DNA of 64,000 bases from Loxodes magnus (lineage: Eukaryota > Ciliophora > Karyorelictea > Loxodida > Loxodidae), in NCBI GenBank assembly GCA_946699065.1, contig CAMPDV010000365.1:1-64000 (forward strand), written 5' to 3'. Position numbers and translations under genes: made by a program. The first letter of the stretch is position 1. The number at the start of each line of letters is the position of its first letter. The notes under the pieces were generated by a model. That model ran no database searches, had not been told where the DNA came from, and saw only the letters and a list, made by a program, of their open reading frames with translations. Of this stretch, positions 12,441 through 25,196 are shown piece by piece.

Positions 12441-13014
12441 AACTTTAACTTAAATTTAATAACCAAAAATAAAATATTTTCATAGGATAAAATTTTAATG
12501 AAGTAGGACATGCTTAATATAGATATGAATTAGATGTAAAGCTTAATATTTTTCGAATTATTGTATTCTTTAGGTTTCCGCTTTTAAAGGTTTTAATATT
12601 GATCTTTAAATTTTAAACTTATGACTGCATTTTTTTTCGATTATGTTAAATATTTCTTTCGCTTAGATAAAATTTTATCTTTATTTTAAATTTCTTAAAA
12701 GATAAAATGAAAGATAATTATTTAAATGGTTCAAGATCAAAATATTAAAAGAATGTGTAACTAATGAAAAGTAAGAATAGTTAAATCTATAATTGTAGAA
12801 AGTTCATAGATTTAAGAAATTATGGATTAACTATTTATAAGATGAGATATTATAGCCATAGAGACTAAACGAAATCAAAAAGATTGATATATTTATGTCG
12901 AATAAGAATTATTACAAATTTTTGAAATTGAAAAATATAAAAATTAAAAGAAAAAACAATCATATAAAAATGAAAAATTACGTCATAAAATATTGGATTA
13001 AAGAGTACATAGCA
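12441..13014. other. Spacer, no gene supported
   Basis: AT-rich sequence between retroelement fragments. Short frames exist on both strands, but none matches another copy or a known family. Confidence 0.4.
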
Positions 13015-14600
13015 CCTCATTGGCATGCAACTATGCCAAATTTTTTATTATTAACATCTCTAAAGTTTATTTCTCTAAATGCAAAACAGGCTTGCAGTTT
13101 TAACCTTTTCTACAATTAGAATTCGTGAATTTTGTGAATCCTTTATTGAGAAATCTCTTACGATATTAGATTCTTCTACTAAAGTTAATCCTCAGCAGTG
13201 CTTTGTTCTTTTGCCTTGTTGTGCTTCCAAGAATCTCCCAAAGGAAAGAATCCGACATATATTTAAATTAAATTATATAATAATAATTACAATAGATTAA
13301 CGTGATTCTTTCTATAATAAGGCCATCTCGATTTTATTTAAATCTAGATGTATTATTGCTTAAAAACCTTTCAAGCTGCTTCTGAAATTGTTGGTAACTT
13401 TATTCCTATTCTTTCTCTTCAACTCTGTCCTCATCTCACTCTGCTAATCAATTTGCTCTTTTAAAATTATGCATACTGTAGATACTTTTGTCATTTTCCT
13501 AATTTTTATATTATTCACTTCTGTTATTTATTTATAATCCTGTCCTTAATTCTATTTTCTCTAGTAATATATTTGACTAGATTTCACTACATTTTTTGCT
13601 TTATTTTAAGTTTATTTGAACTATTACCAGTTTCGTATCAGGTGTCATTTTATCTTATCGTATCAGATCAGATCATAAAATTTTTATCTGCTTATTGGTG
13701 AAAACCGACTTTTACTTCTTCCCAATGCCATAGGTTATCCATTGCTTAAGTTTTATTAGACTACTGCTTAATTATATAAGATAATTTATTGAGTCTCTCT
13801 TCTATTTGTTTTAATTTGAAATTAATTAAGAGTTTTTACTTAAAAACAGTTTTACTTTCGATCTATTTTCGACGTGTTTTTTGTTCCGGTACGATATTCT
13901 TGATGTCAGTATATCGCTTTAAGACCAATCCTAGAATAAATCTTGCAGATAAACATATGCTCTTGGATCTTTTTTGTGCAAGCCTAAATCTGAGCACTTT
14001 ATAAAAATCCTTAAAACTTGGGTCACAGAATAACCTTTGCTAGTTGTAAAACCGTTATTTTTCCTATTGATTTTTTAGCCTTTTTTTCAGCTTAGCTCTA
14101 AAATCCGCCAATACTATCTCTGTTTTTACATGAATTTTTAACCATTTATTTAGAGATACCAACCACTTCCGCAGAAGTAACATAACTCGGATTAGCGGCA
14201 TTGTCTCTAGGGAAGGTAGTGATAACGGAGGGATCTCTTACTCTAGTTACTTAGAGTCCTAAATGACGAAATTTTTGTGATAAATCTCGTTTGCTCTTAG
14301 AGGATTTTTGTTTTGCCCGGCTATTCTATCGTGCTACTTTGTTCTTGAGGCATTCTATGAGATTTTTATGCTCCACTCGACCGTCGAACAGATTCTACTC
14401 AAGTTTTTTTCTAAATATTCAATTTGGTGCCAATTCTCATAAGAATATGGATTATTTACTTATGTTCTGTTACCTCAAGTCATATTTCAGCAACCTTTAT
14501 AGCCAATTCGACTGTTGAGGAATCAAAAAACTAAATGTAACTTTCTGTTAATTTAGGAAATCAGATTTGTTCGATTTTTTTGACCTCATTAAATTTTCCT
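13015..14600 (-). pseudogene. Retroelement-like coding remnant
   Basis: The minus strand is purine-rich and codes over long stretches, with blocks such as NPLRANEIYHKNFV, LFCDPSFKDFYKVLR and AMDNLWHWEEVKVGF. The frame changes several times. It ends near 13015 in a peptide ANEVLCTL that matches the C-terminal ANEVLCAL of the fragment at 24115-24540. By that link it is probably part of a non-LTR element upstream of or around its reverse transcriptase, in the opposite orientation to the 10.1-kb copy. The linker assignment is inference. Confidence 0.4.
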
Positions 14601-15095
14601 TTCTTTCTCTTGCTCAGATGACCTTGTTGTATAAAACCTTAATTTCAATCTGACATCTTTTTTTATTCTATTTTTTAGAGTAAATTAATCTCTTACATTC
14701 TGATCTGCTGCTATATTCCTTTTTTTAAAGTTACTATCTTGTTGTATCTTTACTGCAGTTTATAAAAGAATCTTAATTTTTCCATTTATTTCAGTGATTT
14801 AAGCTTTATTAGTTTTCTTAGTTTTATAATATTTTCAACAGAAGCAACTAGTACAATTTGATACCATTTTATATAGTTTAAACCTATAAACTATATTCAA
14901 ATATATTTATAAAATAAATTAAATTTTTATTAAATAAACCAGAAATACTTCCTTATAGCTTTAGACTATAATTTTAAGAATTTTTTCTCCTCAATAAGTT
15001 TTTATTTAAATTCTTTTAACTTTTAAGCAAATAGTCAATATCTTTAGTATTTTAATCTCTATTTTTTGTTCAATTCGTACTGTGGGTTCAATCTT

Positions 15096-15930
15096 TTTTG
15101 GAAATCATCCACTGAATTTAGTGATAGAAATTATCAGATTCATAGTTTATCTGATCTAAGTAGAAAAATTAAAAACGGACAGTCATCCCAAAAATATTTA
15201 ATGAAAAGGGTTTTCGATTATCAAAGAATAATTTGAGAAATTAAGGAAAAATTTGATAGCGAAGCAAAGGATTATCTAGTCTTTCAAAAGTTAGGGAAAG
15301 CTTCATATTAAAAAAATATAGCAATTCAAAAGATCGGAGAGCAAGCTAACGGTTGAAAATTAAAATTATTGAATGAGAAACTAAAAATAATTGCATTAGT
15401 TTAAGGAAGATATTTAGGATTAGAGTAGATACTCTAAAACCTCAAAGTAAGACTTATGCGCTATGAAAAAGATCTTCAAATTTATTGGTTTAATTGAATT
15501 GAATACTAGAATAAATTGAAATAAATAAAGGAAGAAACTTAATCTTAGTAATTAAAGCAAACTAAACATTCACGAAAAATTTAAAAAGAAATTACTATTA
15601 AAATTGATATTGAAAGAGAAGAAACAAATAATAAAATGAATATATGAAATGGATGGAGCTAAAAGTAAAATCAATGAAAAAAATTTCATCATTGCGTTTC
15701 GATTCCTTATTTAGTCAAATACTGAGTGATACTTAAAGATGGAAGAAGTAAAGATTAAAAATTATAAAGAAATCTATCAATATTCTATTATGATAATGAA
15801 TAATGACACAGAACATGTTTTTATCTCACAATGTATTTCACTATAAGCTAAACGGAAACTAATAAAAAACATTAAAGAGAAAAAATGTGAAACTGAAAAT
15901 CCATTTAGACCCTTTAATACATTTTTTTTG
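15096..15930 (+). pseudogene. Hypothetical protein K, degraded copy
   Basis: This is a diverged copy of gene K at 59275-60096. It shares the segments coding SLSDLSRKIK, KWIYEMDG and the block around INNNT. A base inserted near 15175 and other indels break the frame, and the start ATG of the intact copy is not preserved. TGA falls at the Trp of KWIYEMDG here as in the intact copy. It is followed by a convergent gene-O remnant and a USP remnant, the same order as at 59-62 kb. Confidence 0.65.
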
Positions 15931-15999
15931 AGTTAATTTATTATAATTTCTACAAGTATATAATAGACATTTTGATTCTCTCAAGTTTACAACCAGTTC

Positions 16000-16330
16000 A
16001 ATTCTAGACTTATGTTACTTCTTTTGATTAAGTTTTTATGTTCTTTTTCGTCACATGCTGATAAAAGGTAGTAAGGTCTTTCCAAATATTCTTATGGATC
16101 TTCTTATTTTATTTATAGTTTCTCCAAAGGTGTCGTGTGTTACTACAGATGTAGCTTTTTTCTTGAAATTTATTAATTTTGTTCAAACTCTTTCTTTTTT
16201 CGTTGGGATTACTGTTTATTCATTTAGGGCTATTATTATTCCATTTTATATAAGACTGCACTATTTTCTTGTATCTTTTTCCTCGGTCTAGGTTTATTTT
16301 GTTGCTAAAAATATTTATAATTAGAACAAA
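16000..16330 (-). pseudogene. Hypothetical protein O, C-terminal remnant
   Basis: The minus strand matches the last third of gene O (60204-60520), including the segment coding TTSVAHDIFGK in the 60-kb copy. Indels disturb the frame and the 5' part is missing. The terminal TAG-AAT-TGA context of the 60-kb copy is recognisable. It lies convergent to the K remnant. Confidence 0.6.
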
Positions 16331-16599
16331 AATTATAAAAAAGGAATAAAAATGATAAATAAATTAACTAAGAGTAGAATATTTAAAATAATGATTTTCA
16401 ATAATTTAATCTTCCATATCATTAAAAATAAAATAATATAGAACTATCAGAGATTTAAGATAAAGTTAGCTAATCAATTAAAAAAGAGAAATCTAATTTA
16501 ATTAATAAAAGTATTAAAAAAGCAAAATTTCTAATGTGTGGTTTTTTTAAAATAATAAACAGATCTAATAATAAAGTAGGCAAGACTAACTTATTATAT

Positions 16600-17150
16600 T
16601 TTCTTAACAATTAAGTCTTTAAGGAATGTAAATTTTAGGAAACACCTGTTGGATGAATTCTGGGTTATAATGTATGATACGCTCACATCTTCTAGTCAAA
16701 TGCTTCCTTTCCCAAAATTGAAATAAAATCTTAATACAAATAATAAATTTGGAACTGGATGTGTAATGAATGGAGAATACGTTAATATTGTAAGTGAAAT
16801 ATTGAACAATATCAGAAGATTTTTTAGTCCTTTAACTTTAAGATAAAAGTTAATATAATTCGCTCTTTAATTTACTTTAGGAAATAAAAAAGGTTCCTTA
16901 CAATTTATCAACTTCTTAATTGATGCTATACAAGAAGATTCGAATGAGATAGAAGAAAGGCATATATAAAAGGAAATCCAAGTAGAAATAGAAAAGATGA
17001 AGATGCTTCTTAAGTGAAAAAGAAGAAATATTTAAAAAGAAAAAATCTTATAAAGTAGATTTAATATGTAAGTAATTAAAATACAATTAGAAGCAATTTT
17101 GATATAGAATAAATAAATATTTTATATTAAAAGTTGCAAATTATCAAACA
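16600..17150 (+). pseudogene. USP-family N-terminal remnant
   Basis: Starting at the GNTCWMNSG box (16638), the first half of a USP domain can be followed to the segment matching [11 protein letters not shown], and then it degrades. The Trp after the catalytic Cys is TGG; the second family Trp is TGA (in ccc-caa-aat-tga). A frameshift follows at once. The zinc-finger and His boxes are absent. Upstream sequence resembles the linker before the USP domain at 45.3-45.7 kb and the remnant at 61.4 kb. Confidence 0.8.
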
Positions 17151-17770
17151 TAATAAATAAATTTCCAAAATTTTAGTTTAATTCTCTTTAAAGTAAATAA
17201 CTTTAACACCTTCACTATATGATTATACTCAAAATACTTAATATAAATATTTATTTTGTAATATCACTAATTTCTCTTCATTAGTTTCAATGTAATTTAT
17301 TATATAAAATGGTTTTATGTTGATACTTTTCTTTTATATTATAAAGCTTATAAAAAGGATTATTATAAACTTAAATATTTTTAAGTAATTTTTACAGATA
17401 AAATTAATATATTTTCAGTTTCTCTTCTTACTTTAAGTCTGTATGCTTTAATTAATTTTCCTATAAAAAAATTCCAAAATAATCAAAGAAAAGAGAATAA
17501 AAAAATGGTTTTAACGCTTTTCTTCAATAAAACTTATAAAATAAAAAATAATTTTTACTGAAAAAAGGATTATAATGCAAATTATTTTAAATGGTCTTTA
17601 GTTATCATTAAAATAAAAAGTTCAATAAAATTTATCTTTAAATACTAAAACATTTTGCCTATATAATCAAAATCAAATATTAATAAAAATCAAATACAAA
17701 CATGTTTCTGGTTTTCTCTCCTGGCCTAAGGAGGTGGTAAAAGGCCCTAGTTGAAGCCAATCTTTTGATA
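17080..17770. repeat. Post-USP noncoding repeat, diverged copy
   Basis: This sequence downstream of the USP remnant matches, with divergence, 52575-53130 and 62115-62650, which also follow USP genes. Shared landmarks are a gttgcaaattatcaaa block and an aatatttattttgtaatatc block. No frame is conserved. It was probably carried along with the USP duplications. Confidence 0.65.
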
Positions 17771-17825
17771 TTATAAACTAAAATATTTAATTAATTAATT
17801 AAGTACAAATAAAAAGTAAAAAAAA

Positions 17826-18620
17826 ATGGAATAGAACATTCATCTCTCTAAGAATTAAAAAAGAAAATAAAAAAATCAAAAGACTAACGAGAAGTTAAAA
17901 AAGACAGAATCGAGGGTCTAGCTCATCTTCAGAGAGTAAAGTAATTATTGGTCTGACCGAATAAGTTAATCACGGAATTTAAAATAACAAATTACTCTAA
18001 AATTAATTAAACTAATGAAAGCATAAATTTCAAAATAGGAAAAAACTTTCTTTAATCAAGGAGAGGAGCTAATGAATTGCATAGAAGATAAAAAACGATT
18101 TGTTAATTCTTAAAAGTAACAGATAAAAAATAGTTTATTAGCAGAAAATTAACTTTAAGAAATGTCTTAATCCAATTTCAAATAATCGGAAAGAATGATT
18201 ATAAAAGAAAATCTACTTTAGCAAGCATTAAGAAAAGTAAAGTTAAGAGCAAATTGATTCAAATCTTAGCAAAATAATTGAAGTATTAGAAAGAAATATT
18301 TATTCGAAAAGAAAGTAAAGAAACAATATTAAAATTGTTGATACTGTTAATCTAAATATCACTTACTAAGACATTGTAAAGAATGAAGGCTATCAAGCAA
18401 ATGAAGAGTAAAGAACCTGAAGAAATTAAATATACTATGAATAACTGAATGAGGAGTTTATAAATAAAAATTACTCATAAGAAACTAAGAGAATCGTTTG
18501 TGATAACAATTCATTTACAAAAAAGTCGTGGAATACAACCACGAAAAAATTTACCACTGATACCTGGTTGAAAGTTCAGGTACGGAAATCTTTTATTTTA
18601 AATTTAGTTAAATATTATTA
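17826..18620 (+). CDS. Gag-like protein with CCHC zinc knuckle
   Basis: From ATG 17826 a Gln/Lys-rich frame of about 190 codons leads to CWYCQSKYHLLRHC, an exact C-x2-C-x4-H-x4-C zinc knuckle as in retroelement ORF1/Gag nucleic-acid-binding proteins. The Trp inside the knuckle is TGA. After the knuckle the better frame is shifted by one base and continues to about 18620 with a Thr/Lys-rich end, so the copy may be broken. A related ORF lies at 11598-12440. Two short hairpins near 18516 and 18568 fall inside this reading. Confidence 0.55.
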
Positions 18621-19059
18621 ATTAAAGGCAAATAAAATTTTTCTTCATCTAGAAGTCTGAAGATTTTTGAAGTTTGTAGCGGTCTCCTTTTTCTAATATT
18701 ATTCAAACTCATTTCCATTTTTCTTGATTTTTCCATAAGATCTTTCCATTGTCTGATGAAAAAAAGTTGTTGCTTTGTGTTAGATCGATATAACTAAAAG
18801 ATCTTTTATTTTATTTAAAATTAAAACTTTATTTCTTTTTATGATTATTTAGAACTAAAAAATATATTATGTTTTAGTAAACATTTCTGTAAATAGCTCA
18901 AATACCATCACTCGGTAACAGAAAAAGATTGTCTGGTTATTCCATAAAAATACTTTCAGGAATAATTATTTATTCAGTCACCAAAGGAGAAACTCCATTA
19001 ATTAATAAATTTTAATAAAAGTTTGATGTTCAGAATATTTATATATTTCAGATTGACTT
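18621..19059. other. Weak minus-strand coding signal
   Basis: The minus strand is purine-rich over about 18640-18800 and codes a Lys/Trp-rich stretch, but there is no match elsewhere in the window and no motif. It may be a retroelement remnant. No gene is claimed. Confidence 0.25.
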
Positions 19060-19520
19060 TCTGATTTTTCTAGAAGGGATAAAGAAATTTTTGTTTTTGA
19101 TTAATGCATTCAGTTCATAGTTAGACCTCCTGCTGGTTTTATCGTTAATGTCAGTATTAATATTTTTTTATTTTTTAATATTTAATTAATTAATTACAAT
19201 ATTGATTTATTTTACTTCTCTATAAACTGTTAAGTCTTATTTATATATTTTTTACTCTTTTTCCTACATTTTTCAGTGATAAATTTTAAATTATGAATTA
19301 GAGTATAATGTTTAGATACATGCTTCAGTAAATTAGAAAAATGGAATCTTTTTTGTCTTTGGGAGTATCTTTTTCTGAATTTTAATTCCTCTTTTTGAAT
19401 TTTATTACTTCTATATCCTTATAAATCAATTAACGCTGTATTTTTTTGCTTCTTCTTTTCTATTTATTCTCTATTAAAATTTTCTTTTCTGAGCATAATT
19501 AAAAATGTATATGCTAAAGT
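19060..19520 (-). pseudogene. Hypothetical S, copy 1
   Basis: The minus-strand sequence, Lys/Gln/Glu-rich in the reassigned code, resembles 56210-56720 (-). In both places it lies about 0.6 kb downstream of a minus-strand USP (20069-21257 and 57329-59029). Similarity is patchy, with indels. No domain was recognised. It marks the outer end of a duplicated module. Confidence 0.4.
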
Positions 19521-20068
19521 CTTAATATAAATTATAAATTTTTATTAATAATAAAAAATTAAAATTAACGAATAGAATTTTAGTTTAAATACTATAAATC
19601 AAAAATGACAATATTTTACTATTTTTAAACTTATTTAAAAAAGATAGTGTAGAAATTTGTAAGCTTGGATATACGATTAAAGTTAGAAAAAAAATGATGT
19701 TAATAAAAGAAATCCATTATCAAATAATTCAATTTATTTCTAGTTTGTAATTCTTAACTTACATTTTTTAATTTATTCTATTTAATTTATATTTTTCTAT
19801 TTTTCTAAAATGAAATCTTAATTAAACAGATTTAATTCAGTTTAAAATAATCAATTTCCAAAACTATAATAAACTTACAATTAGGTTTTTTTTAATTTTA
19901 ATACTGAAATTTAAATATATTAAATATATTAAATAGATAAGATAATTTACTTAGTAAATATTCAAGCTATTTTAGAAGTATTAATGTGAAATATGATGCT
20001 AAATTAAATTGCTTTAATATATTATTTAATTTAATATTTTAATAAATTCTAAAATTTTGAAGAAGAAA

Positions 20069-21257
20069 TCAACCATGCTTTTGATAGAAAAGCATATAAG
20101 CATTTGAACATTTAGCATTATTACATCTTCCTGCATGTGAATCATTGAACTCATACCATTCTCCGTCCACTTTCGCGTAGGCATAATAGTGTCCACCTCC
20201 TACCGATCCAGAATGAATATTCACTGCATATAAATCATATTGAGTAGATTAAGAGTAACTTGATGGTAAAAATTCTTATAAATTCAATTCTAATGGATAA
20301 TTAATACTCATATTATTTTTTATGACGCTATAGCCATTTTATATGAATCTCTTTATATAAACAATGAATATTTCAGGAACCTTATATAAGTTAATACTTT
20401 TCGTTCCATTTACTTAATTTTTTGCATACCTCGCAATAAAACTGGTTCATTCCTTCTAAATATTCTTCTTTCTATAAAAATTTGAAACAATCTTCAAGAT
20501 TTACTTGTTGTGAAGTATTTTTTCTTTCTTGTTATTTGGGAATTTCGGCACAGAACATTTAGAAAGGATCGAAAGTTACTTATGTTTACTAGCATTAATC
20601 ACATTTAATGGTTTATTTTAATTATCCATGCATTAAATCTACTATGAAAGATTTATTTCTTCTTAAATGTTTACCCCAACATTCTTAAGAAACTATTTCA
20701 TCTGGTCTACCTTCACTAGGTATTCCTTAAATATAAGGTCTTTCTTTTATTTAATTTAGATCTTCGTGTAGAGCATCAAGTAAGAAGTTGATAAACTGTT
20801 GAGAATCATGTTGTCTTCCTGAAGTAAATAAAGGAGCGTATTGTATTAACTTTTATCTAAAAGTTGAAGGACTAAAAAATCCTTGTGTATTGTTCGATAT
20901 TTCGTTTAAAATGTTAGCGAATTCTCTTGTCATAACACCTCCAGTTCCAAATTTATTGGTTGTATTAAGATTATTTTTCCATTAATAATTCTTAAAGTAT
21001 CCTACAAGAGGAGTAGTATGTAATAGACATTACAATCCAGAATTCATCCAACAGGTATTTCCTAGGTTATTAAATCCAATTTTTCACATTGATATTTTAT
21101 CATTCGTTTTTTCTCTTAGTAGAGACTCGCTTTCTTTTTATTATTTAAAAATATTACTTTTCTTTTAAAGATTACTCTTGCTTCTTTCTTAAGCTTCATT
21201 AGCATTGTTCCTTTTATTAAAAATTCATCCGCAGCAATCAGATATTTTTGATCCCAT
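20069..21257 (-). pseudogene. Ubiquitin-specific protease, one frameshift
   Basis: From ATG 21257 the product starts MGSKISDCCGW, a Met-Gly start with two Cys that fits N-myristoylation plus palmitoylation; the Trp is TGA. A Lys/Ser/Gln linker follows, then the USP domain from GNTCW (Cys69) to [15 protein letters not shown] and a TGA stop at 20069. The last three quarters is nearly identical to the membrane-anchored USP at 6997, so the two differ mainly in how they would be attached to membranes. One extra base near 20415, in an A/T run before the second zinc-finger segment, shifts the frame. This is either a pseudogene or an assembly error. It is head-to-head with a K remnant at 21470. Confidence 0.75.
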
Positions 21258-21469
21258 TAATATAAAATTTTTTAAATCTTAAAAAGTATACCAAAATATT
21301 ATTCTATAAAATAATATTTTTTTATTAAAGCATAAATATCTTTTAACTGTTATTTTAGAATTTTTGCTTACTAATAATATTTTCATTTTACTTTAATTAT
21401 TTACAAATAGCCTTTTTATTTATATTATTAACCTTTATTTTTTTACTAGATAATCTTAGTTTATTTTAT

Positions 21470-22180
21470 GGAGATTTTATTTCTGAGAGTTATAAAATAC
21501 ATTTTTTTAAAATTCAATCTAAGATTGAAGAGCTACAAAAGAAATCTTTAAGCTTATGGATGATATCAGACTGAATTTTAGAAGCAATTGAAACTATTAA
21601 AGAAGGGAATTTTTAATCTCAGTAATTAAATAGCAGAATTAAGCTAAAAAAATGTAAAAAACAAAAAAAAAGGAAATTTTAAATTAAAATTTGGCATTTA
21701 AGAATTTGAAAAATAGTAATAAAATGAATCTACGAAATGGATGGAATAAAAAGAAAATAAATTGGATTTTTAAATATTATAGATTTATTGGAAGGGATGT
21801 CTTTAATTGGTTCGACTATGTATTTAGTCAAGAACTGTGAAATGCTCTTAAATTGAAGGGAAAAAATCAAGAATTATGAAGAACAGTATCAAGATTCTTT
21901 AATGAATAATGATATAGAAAATGTTTGTATCTCACTAGGCATTCTATTAATTGTTGTAATGAAAAGCAATAAAAACTATTTAGGAGCAGGTTATATATAA
22001 AAAGATGAGAGTAAGAGGTACATCAAGCATTCTTTGGCTTTGTTATCTTAATAGTCTTTTAACAATATTTTACTGCTTACTTAGATAAAACAGTTTACTT
22101 AAGTTTTTATTCTAAAAATGTTAAAAAAGAGAGAAGAAGAGAAGATTTTTACCAGTTTAAAACCCTTTGATAAAACTTTT
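21470..22180 (+). pseudogene. Hypothetical protein K, third copy
   Basis: The segment coding IK-W-IYEMDG and the following block FSQEL-- match gene K at 59275-60096. Flanking similarity is weak and indels break the frame. It lies divergent from a USP, as the intact K does from the USP at 57329-59029, which supports duplication as a block. Confidence 0.5.
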
Positions 22181-22555
22181 TTAAGTTATTTTATTATAAT
22201 TTCTACAAATAGATTATAGATTTTTGAAATGAATGTAGTTGATAATAAGATTAAATATGGTATCTTTAAATAAATATTTAATTTATTTTACTAATGCTTC
22301 AGAGCTTTTATTATTAGATATTATTAAATTCCTTTAAATTAATTCTAGAAGTTATGGGGAAATGGTTTAATAAATTTTTAAGCTTTAGCATATTTTCCAA
22401 ACCTCGAAATTAAAATTATTTTGCACCTTCTTTCCAGCGCTATAAATAATTAATATTTAGCATTTATAAATTAATCCTGATATTAACTAAAAAATATCTT
22501 AATTACTCATTTAAAAATACTTTATTATTTATCAGTAAACTAAATTTATTTACCT

Positions 22556-22890
22556 AAATAAAAAATTGATGGATAATTAAAAGATGGTGGGAGCTGAGAT
22601 TGACCTTCTGAATCATACTTTCTGGTTTTATGGGTAGGAACAAGTTCCTTTCCTGTCGCTGAGAAAGTCCCTGGTCAAAGTCAACCTTTGCAAGGGAACG
22701 CCTTCCTTTTGATTATCCACTCCTGGTAGGGGTTTGAAGCCTGGTTGCCCATAGCGATGGAGCTCCCTGCCAGCTGCTTTTCGAAAGCAACAGGATATCC
22801 CCGTTATCCCATGAAGGGAGTGTTGGGGTCGTTAAACTGCAAGAAGTTGCCGTCCAAAACTCTTTTAGTTGAAATTAATTAATAAAAAAT
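22556..22890 (-). CDS. GC-rich coding fragment of unknown origin
   Basis: About 280 bases have a base composition near 50% G+C in surroundings nearer 20%. The minus strand is open and codes blocks such as DGNFLQFNDPNTPFMGQ, GYPVAFEKQLAGSSIAMG and NPYQEWIIKRKAFPCKG, with C- or G-ending codons unlike the rest of the window. Two TGA codons would be Trp (GWLWPG). I do not recognise the family. It could be a transferred gene fragment or a conserved exon. The plus strand is also open but is Trp/Cys/Pro-rich, as an antisense reading would be. It contains several short inverted repeats, so a structured RNA is a less likely alternative. Confidence 0.4.
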
Positions 22891-24114
22891 TGATTGCTAT
22901 ATAAATATTCTATCAGATAAAAATTAAAATTATAGTTTTAAAAAGTATTTACAACATTCATTTTTGCTATTTTAAGTTTCTTGCTTTATATTAAAAAGAG
23001 TATTATACATTTTTTTATTAATAAAGAAATGGTTTTTTAAATTTAAAAATAGTTTTTTAATTTAAGTTATACTTGAAGTTTAATATAACCAATTTGATTA
23101 TATCTATTAATAACTTATTAAGATGTTAAAATATTTTAATTCTTTTTAAAAATTAAAAATATTATTATTTTAATTTCAACTATTACTTTTTTTTCTTCTT
23201 CTATTCAAATATTTTTTTAACTTCACTCGATTCATAAAATTCGCATTCTTTTTCTTTTAATCTTACTTTTGTTTAGGTATTTGAGGATATTTTATTTTGT
23301 AAATTAAAATTTGCTATCTCCCTCTCAAAAATGACATAGGTTATTATTTTATTTATTTTTATATTAAAAATTTTCATACTAATTGAAGTGAAATTCAAAT
23401 AAATATTTGGATTATTCAAAGAGCTGTAGAGTTTTTTTTACTAATGTTGAAAATAAATATAAAATATGAATATACTAATTTGCTCAAATTTAAGCTAAAT
23501 TTTTTAGTTTTTTTATTTTTTCGTATTGTAACTATTTTTGCTTCTTTTTTAAAAAATAAAAATAAATACTTTTTAAAATTATTTTTTATTACTCTATTAT
23601 TAATCTTAAATATTAAATTTTTCTATTAACTACATTTCTTAATTACTCTTACTTTAATTGCCTTAATCTAAATTTAATTTAATTTTTTAATTATATAAAA
23701 GCTAATATTTGTATTATTCCTAGATTATTTTAATATCAAAAGTTAAAGATAAATTAAGATATTAATTTTTTTATTTTACAGAAAATATTTATTTTGTAAA
23801 CAATTTAAAACATATTTTCATTAGAATTTTTTTATTTAGTAAAAAGAAAGCTGGGATATCTAAAATTTTATCTTTTTTTTCAAAGCATGTAAAAAGGATT
23901 ATTTAGCCTTTTCAAGGGGATATACTTTAATATATTAAGAGGTTATAAAAAGGAGAAGGTATAAAGTAGATTTTTTAATTTTATTAACTTTTGAGAAATA
24001 TTTAAATTTCCTTTTTTAATCATTTTCTTGTTTTCCTTTTCTCTTTTAGGTTTATAAATTAACTTAGTGTCATTTATCATCTTAACTTGTTTTCTCTTTT
24101 TTTATCATTTATAA
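22891..24114. other. AT-rich region, no gene supported
   Basis: Low-complexity A/T sequence with poly-T and poly-A runs. No conserved frame, tRNA or repeat match was found. Confidence 0.45.
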
Positions 24115-24540
24115 AATATATATAGTAAAATGGATATCTGCAATGGTCAGATGAATTAGTAGGTAATCTCATGCAGTACAAACTGGATTGCGAATAATCT
24201 CGTACTAGATGCCACAACAGAGAAGGGTGGACAAACTCGAAAGAGACAAATCTAACTTTTTTTGACTGAGGATTCTCGCTAGCAGTATGAAAATTTATCT
24301 GACGGGTCTACTAATGACTTAATTACTAAGTCTTATTGAATCTTATTCGAGAAAACTGAAGTATTTGGTTCAAGATTCGAGAATGAATTTTAATAAGCAG
24401 ATTCCCTATTAGGAGAAGCTGATGTGACTCATTTGACAGCTAGAAGAACAACAAGAAGTATGAGAACACTTTTTCTTAATATTAAATATTAATATTTAAA
24501 GAGCTGCGCCAACGAGGTACTATGCGCTCTATAATAATAT
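24115..24540 (+). mobile_element. Non-LTR element 3' fragment, best-preserved copy
   Basis: About 400 bases related to the inserts at 1492-1976 and 33301-33785. The plus strand codes a continuous peptide with NNLVLDATTEKGGQTRKRQ, THLTARRTTRSMRTLFLN and the C-terminal CANEVLCAL. One TGA would be Trp. The terminal motif also ends the fragments at 9213 and 13015. It stands alone here, consistent with a 5'-truncated retroelement copy. Enzymatic function cannot be assigned from this portion. Confidence 0.5.
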
Positions 24541-25196
24541 TTATTTAAATACTTTTTTCTAAATTTTCTGATTTTTAAATAACATTGAAATAACTTTATT
24601 TATACATTGCCTTTGAATAAATTAAAATAATAATATTTTAGTTGCTTATATATTCCAATGTATTTCTATTAATTCTATATATTCAATATATCATTTTAAT
24701 CTTGTTTTTAAATGCTCTTTATACTTTCTTTTTAGATCATTTTCTTTTTTTCCTTTTTTTTTCAACTTTTAAAATAAGTGAAAATAGCAATTACAAGATT
24801 TTTTTGGTATATAATGAAGACTCTCTAACTATGATATTTATATAAAGTAAAAGCTCTCTAATTAGTAAATTTGTCTTTCTTTGCTTAAGTAAATAACGTG
24901 GTAAGGAAACCTGGTATTTTATACTACTGTTTTAACTAATTTTATAAGTCAAGTATGGTTTCGTATTTCAATGATTTAGATTAATAAAAATTATTTCTAA
25001 TACTAAAGTCTGTTTTTGTCACCTTGTTAGAACTATCAAGATAATAATGGTTATTTAAAATTGAAGTTGCTTTAAATGTATTTAAGTTAGGACTCAGATC
25101 ATAAATAAGATACTCATAAAAGATGAATTAATATAAAAAAGATTAAGCTAGAAAAGCTATTTATATATAGATTGATTTAGTAGTTACTAAACAAAA
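24541..25196. other. AT-rich spacer before tRNA
   Basis: No supported gene. Short hydrophobic frames on the plus strand lack any match elsewhere in the window. Confidence 0.45.

Noticed and set aside
18514-18590. Two adjacent hairpins followed by T-rich sequence, possible small RNA gene
   Set aside because: They fall inside a coding-like frame (Thr/Lys-rich end of the gag-like ORF) and no snoRNA box or promoter could be placed.
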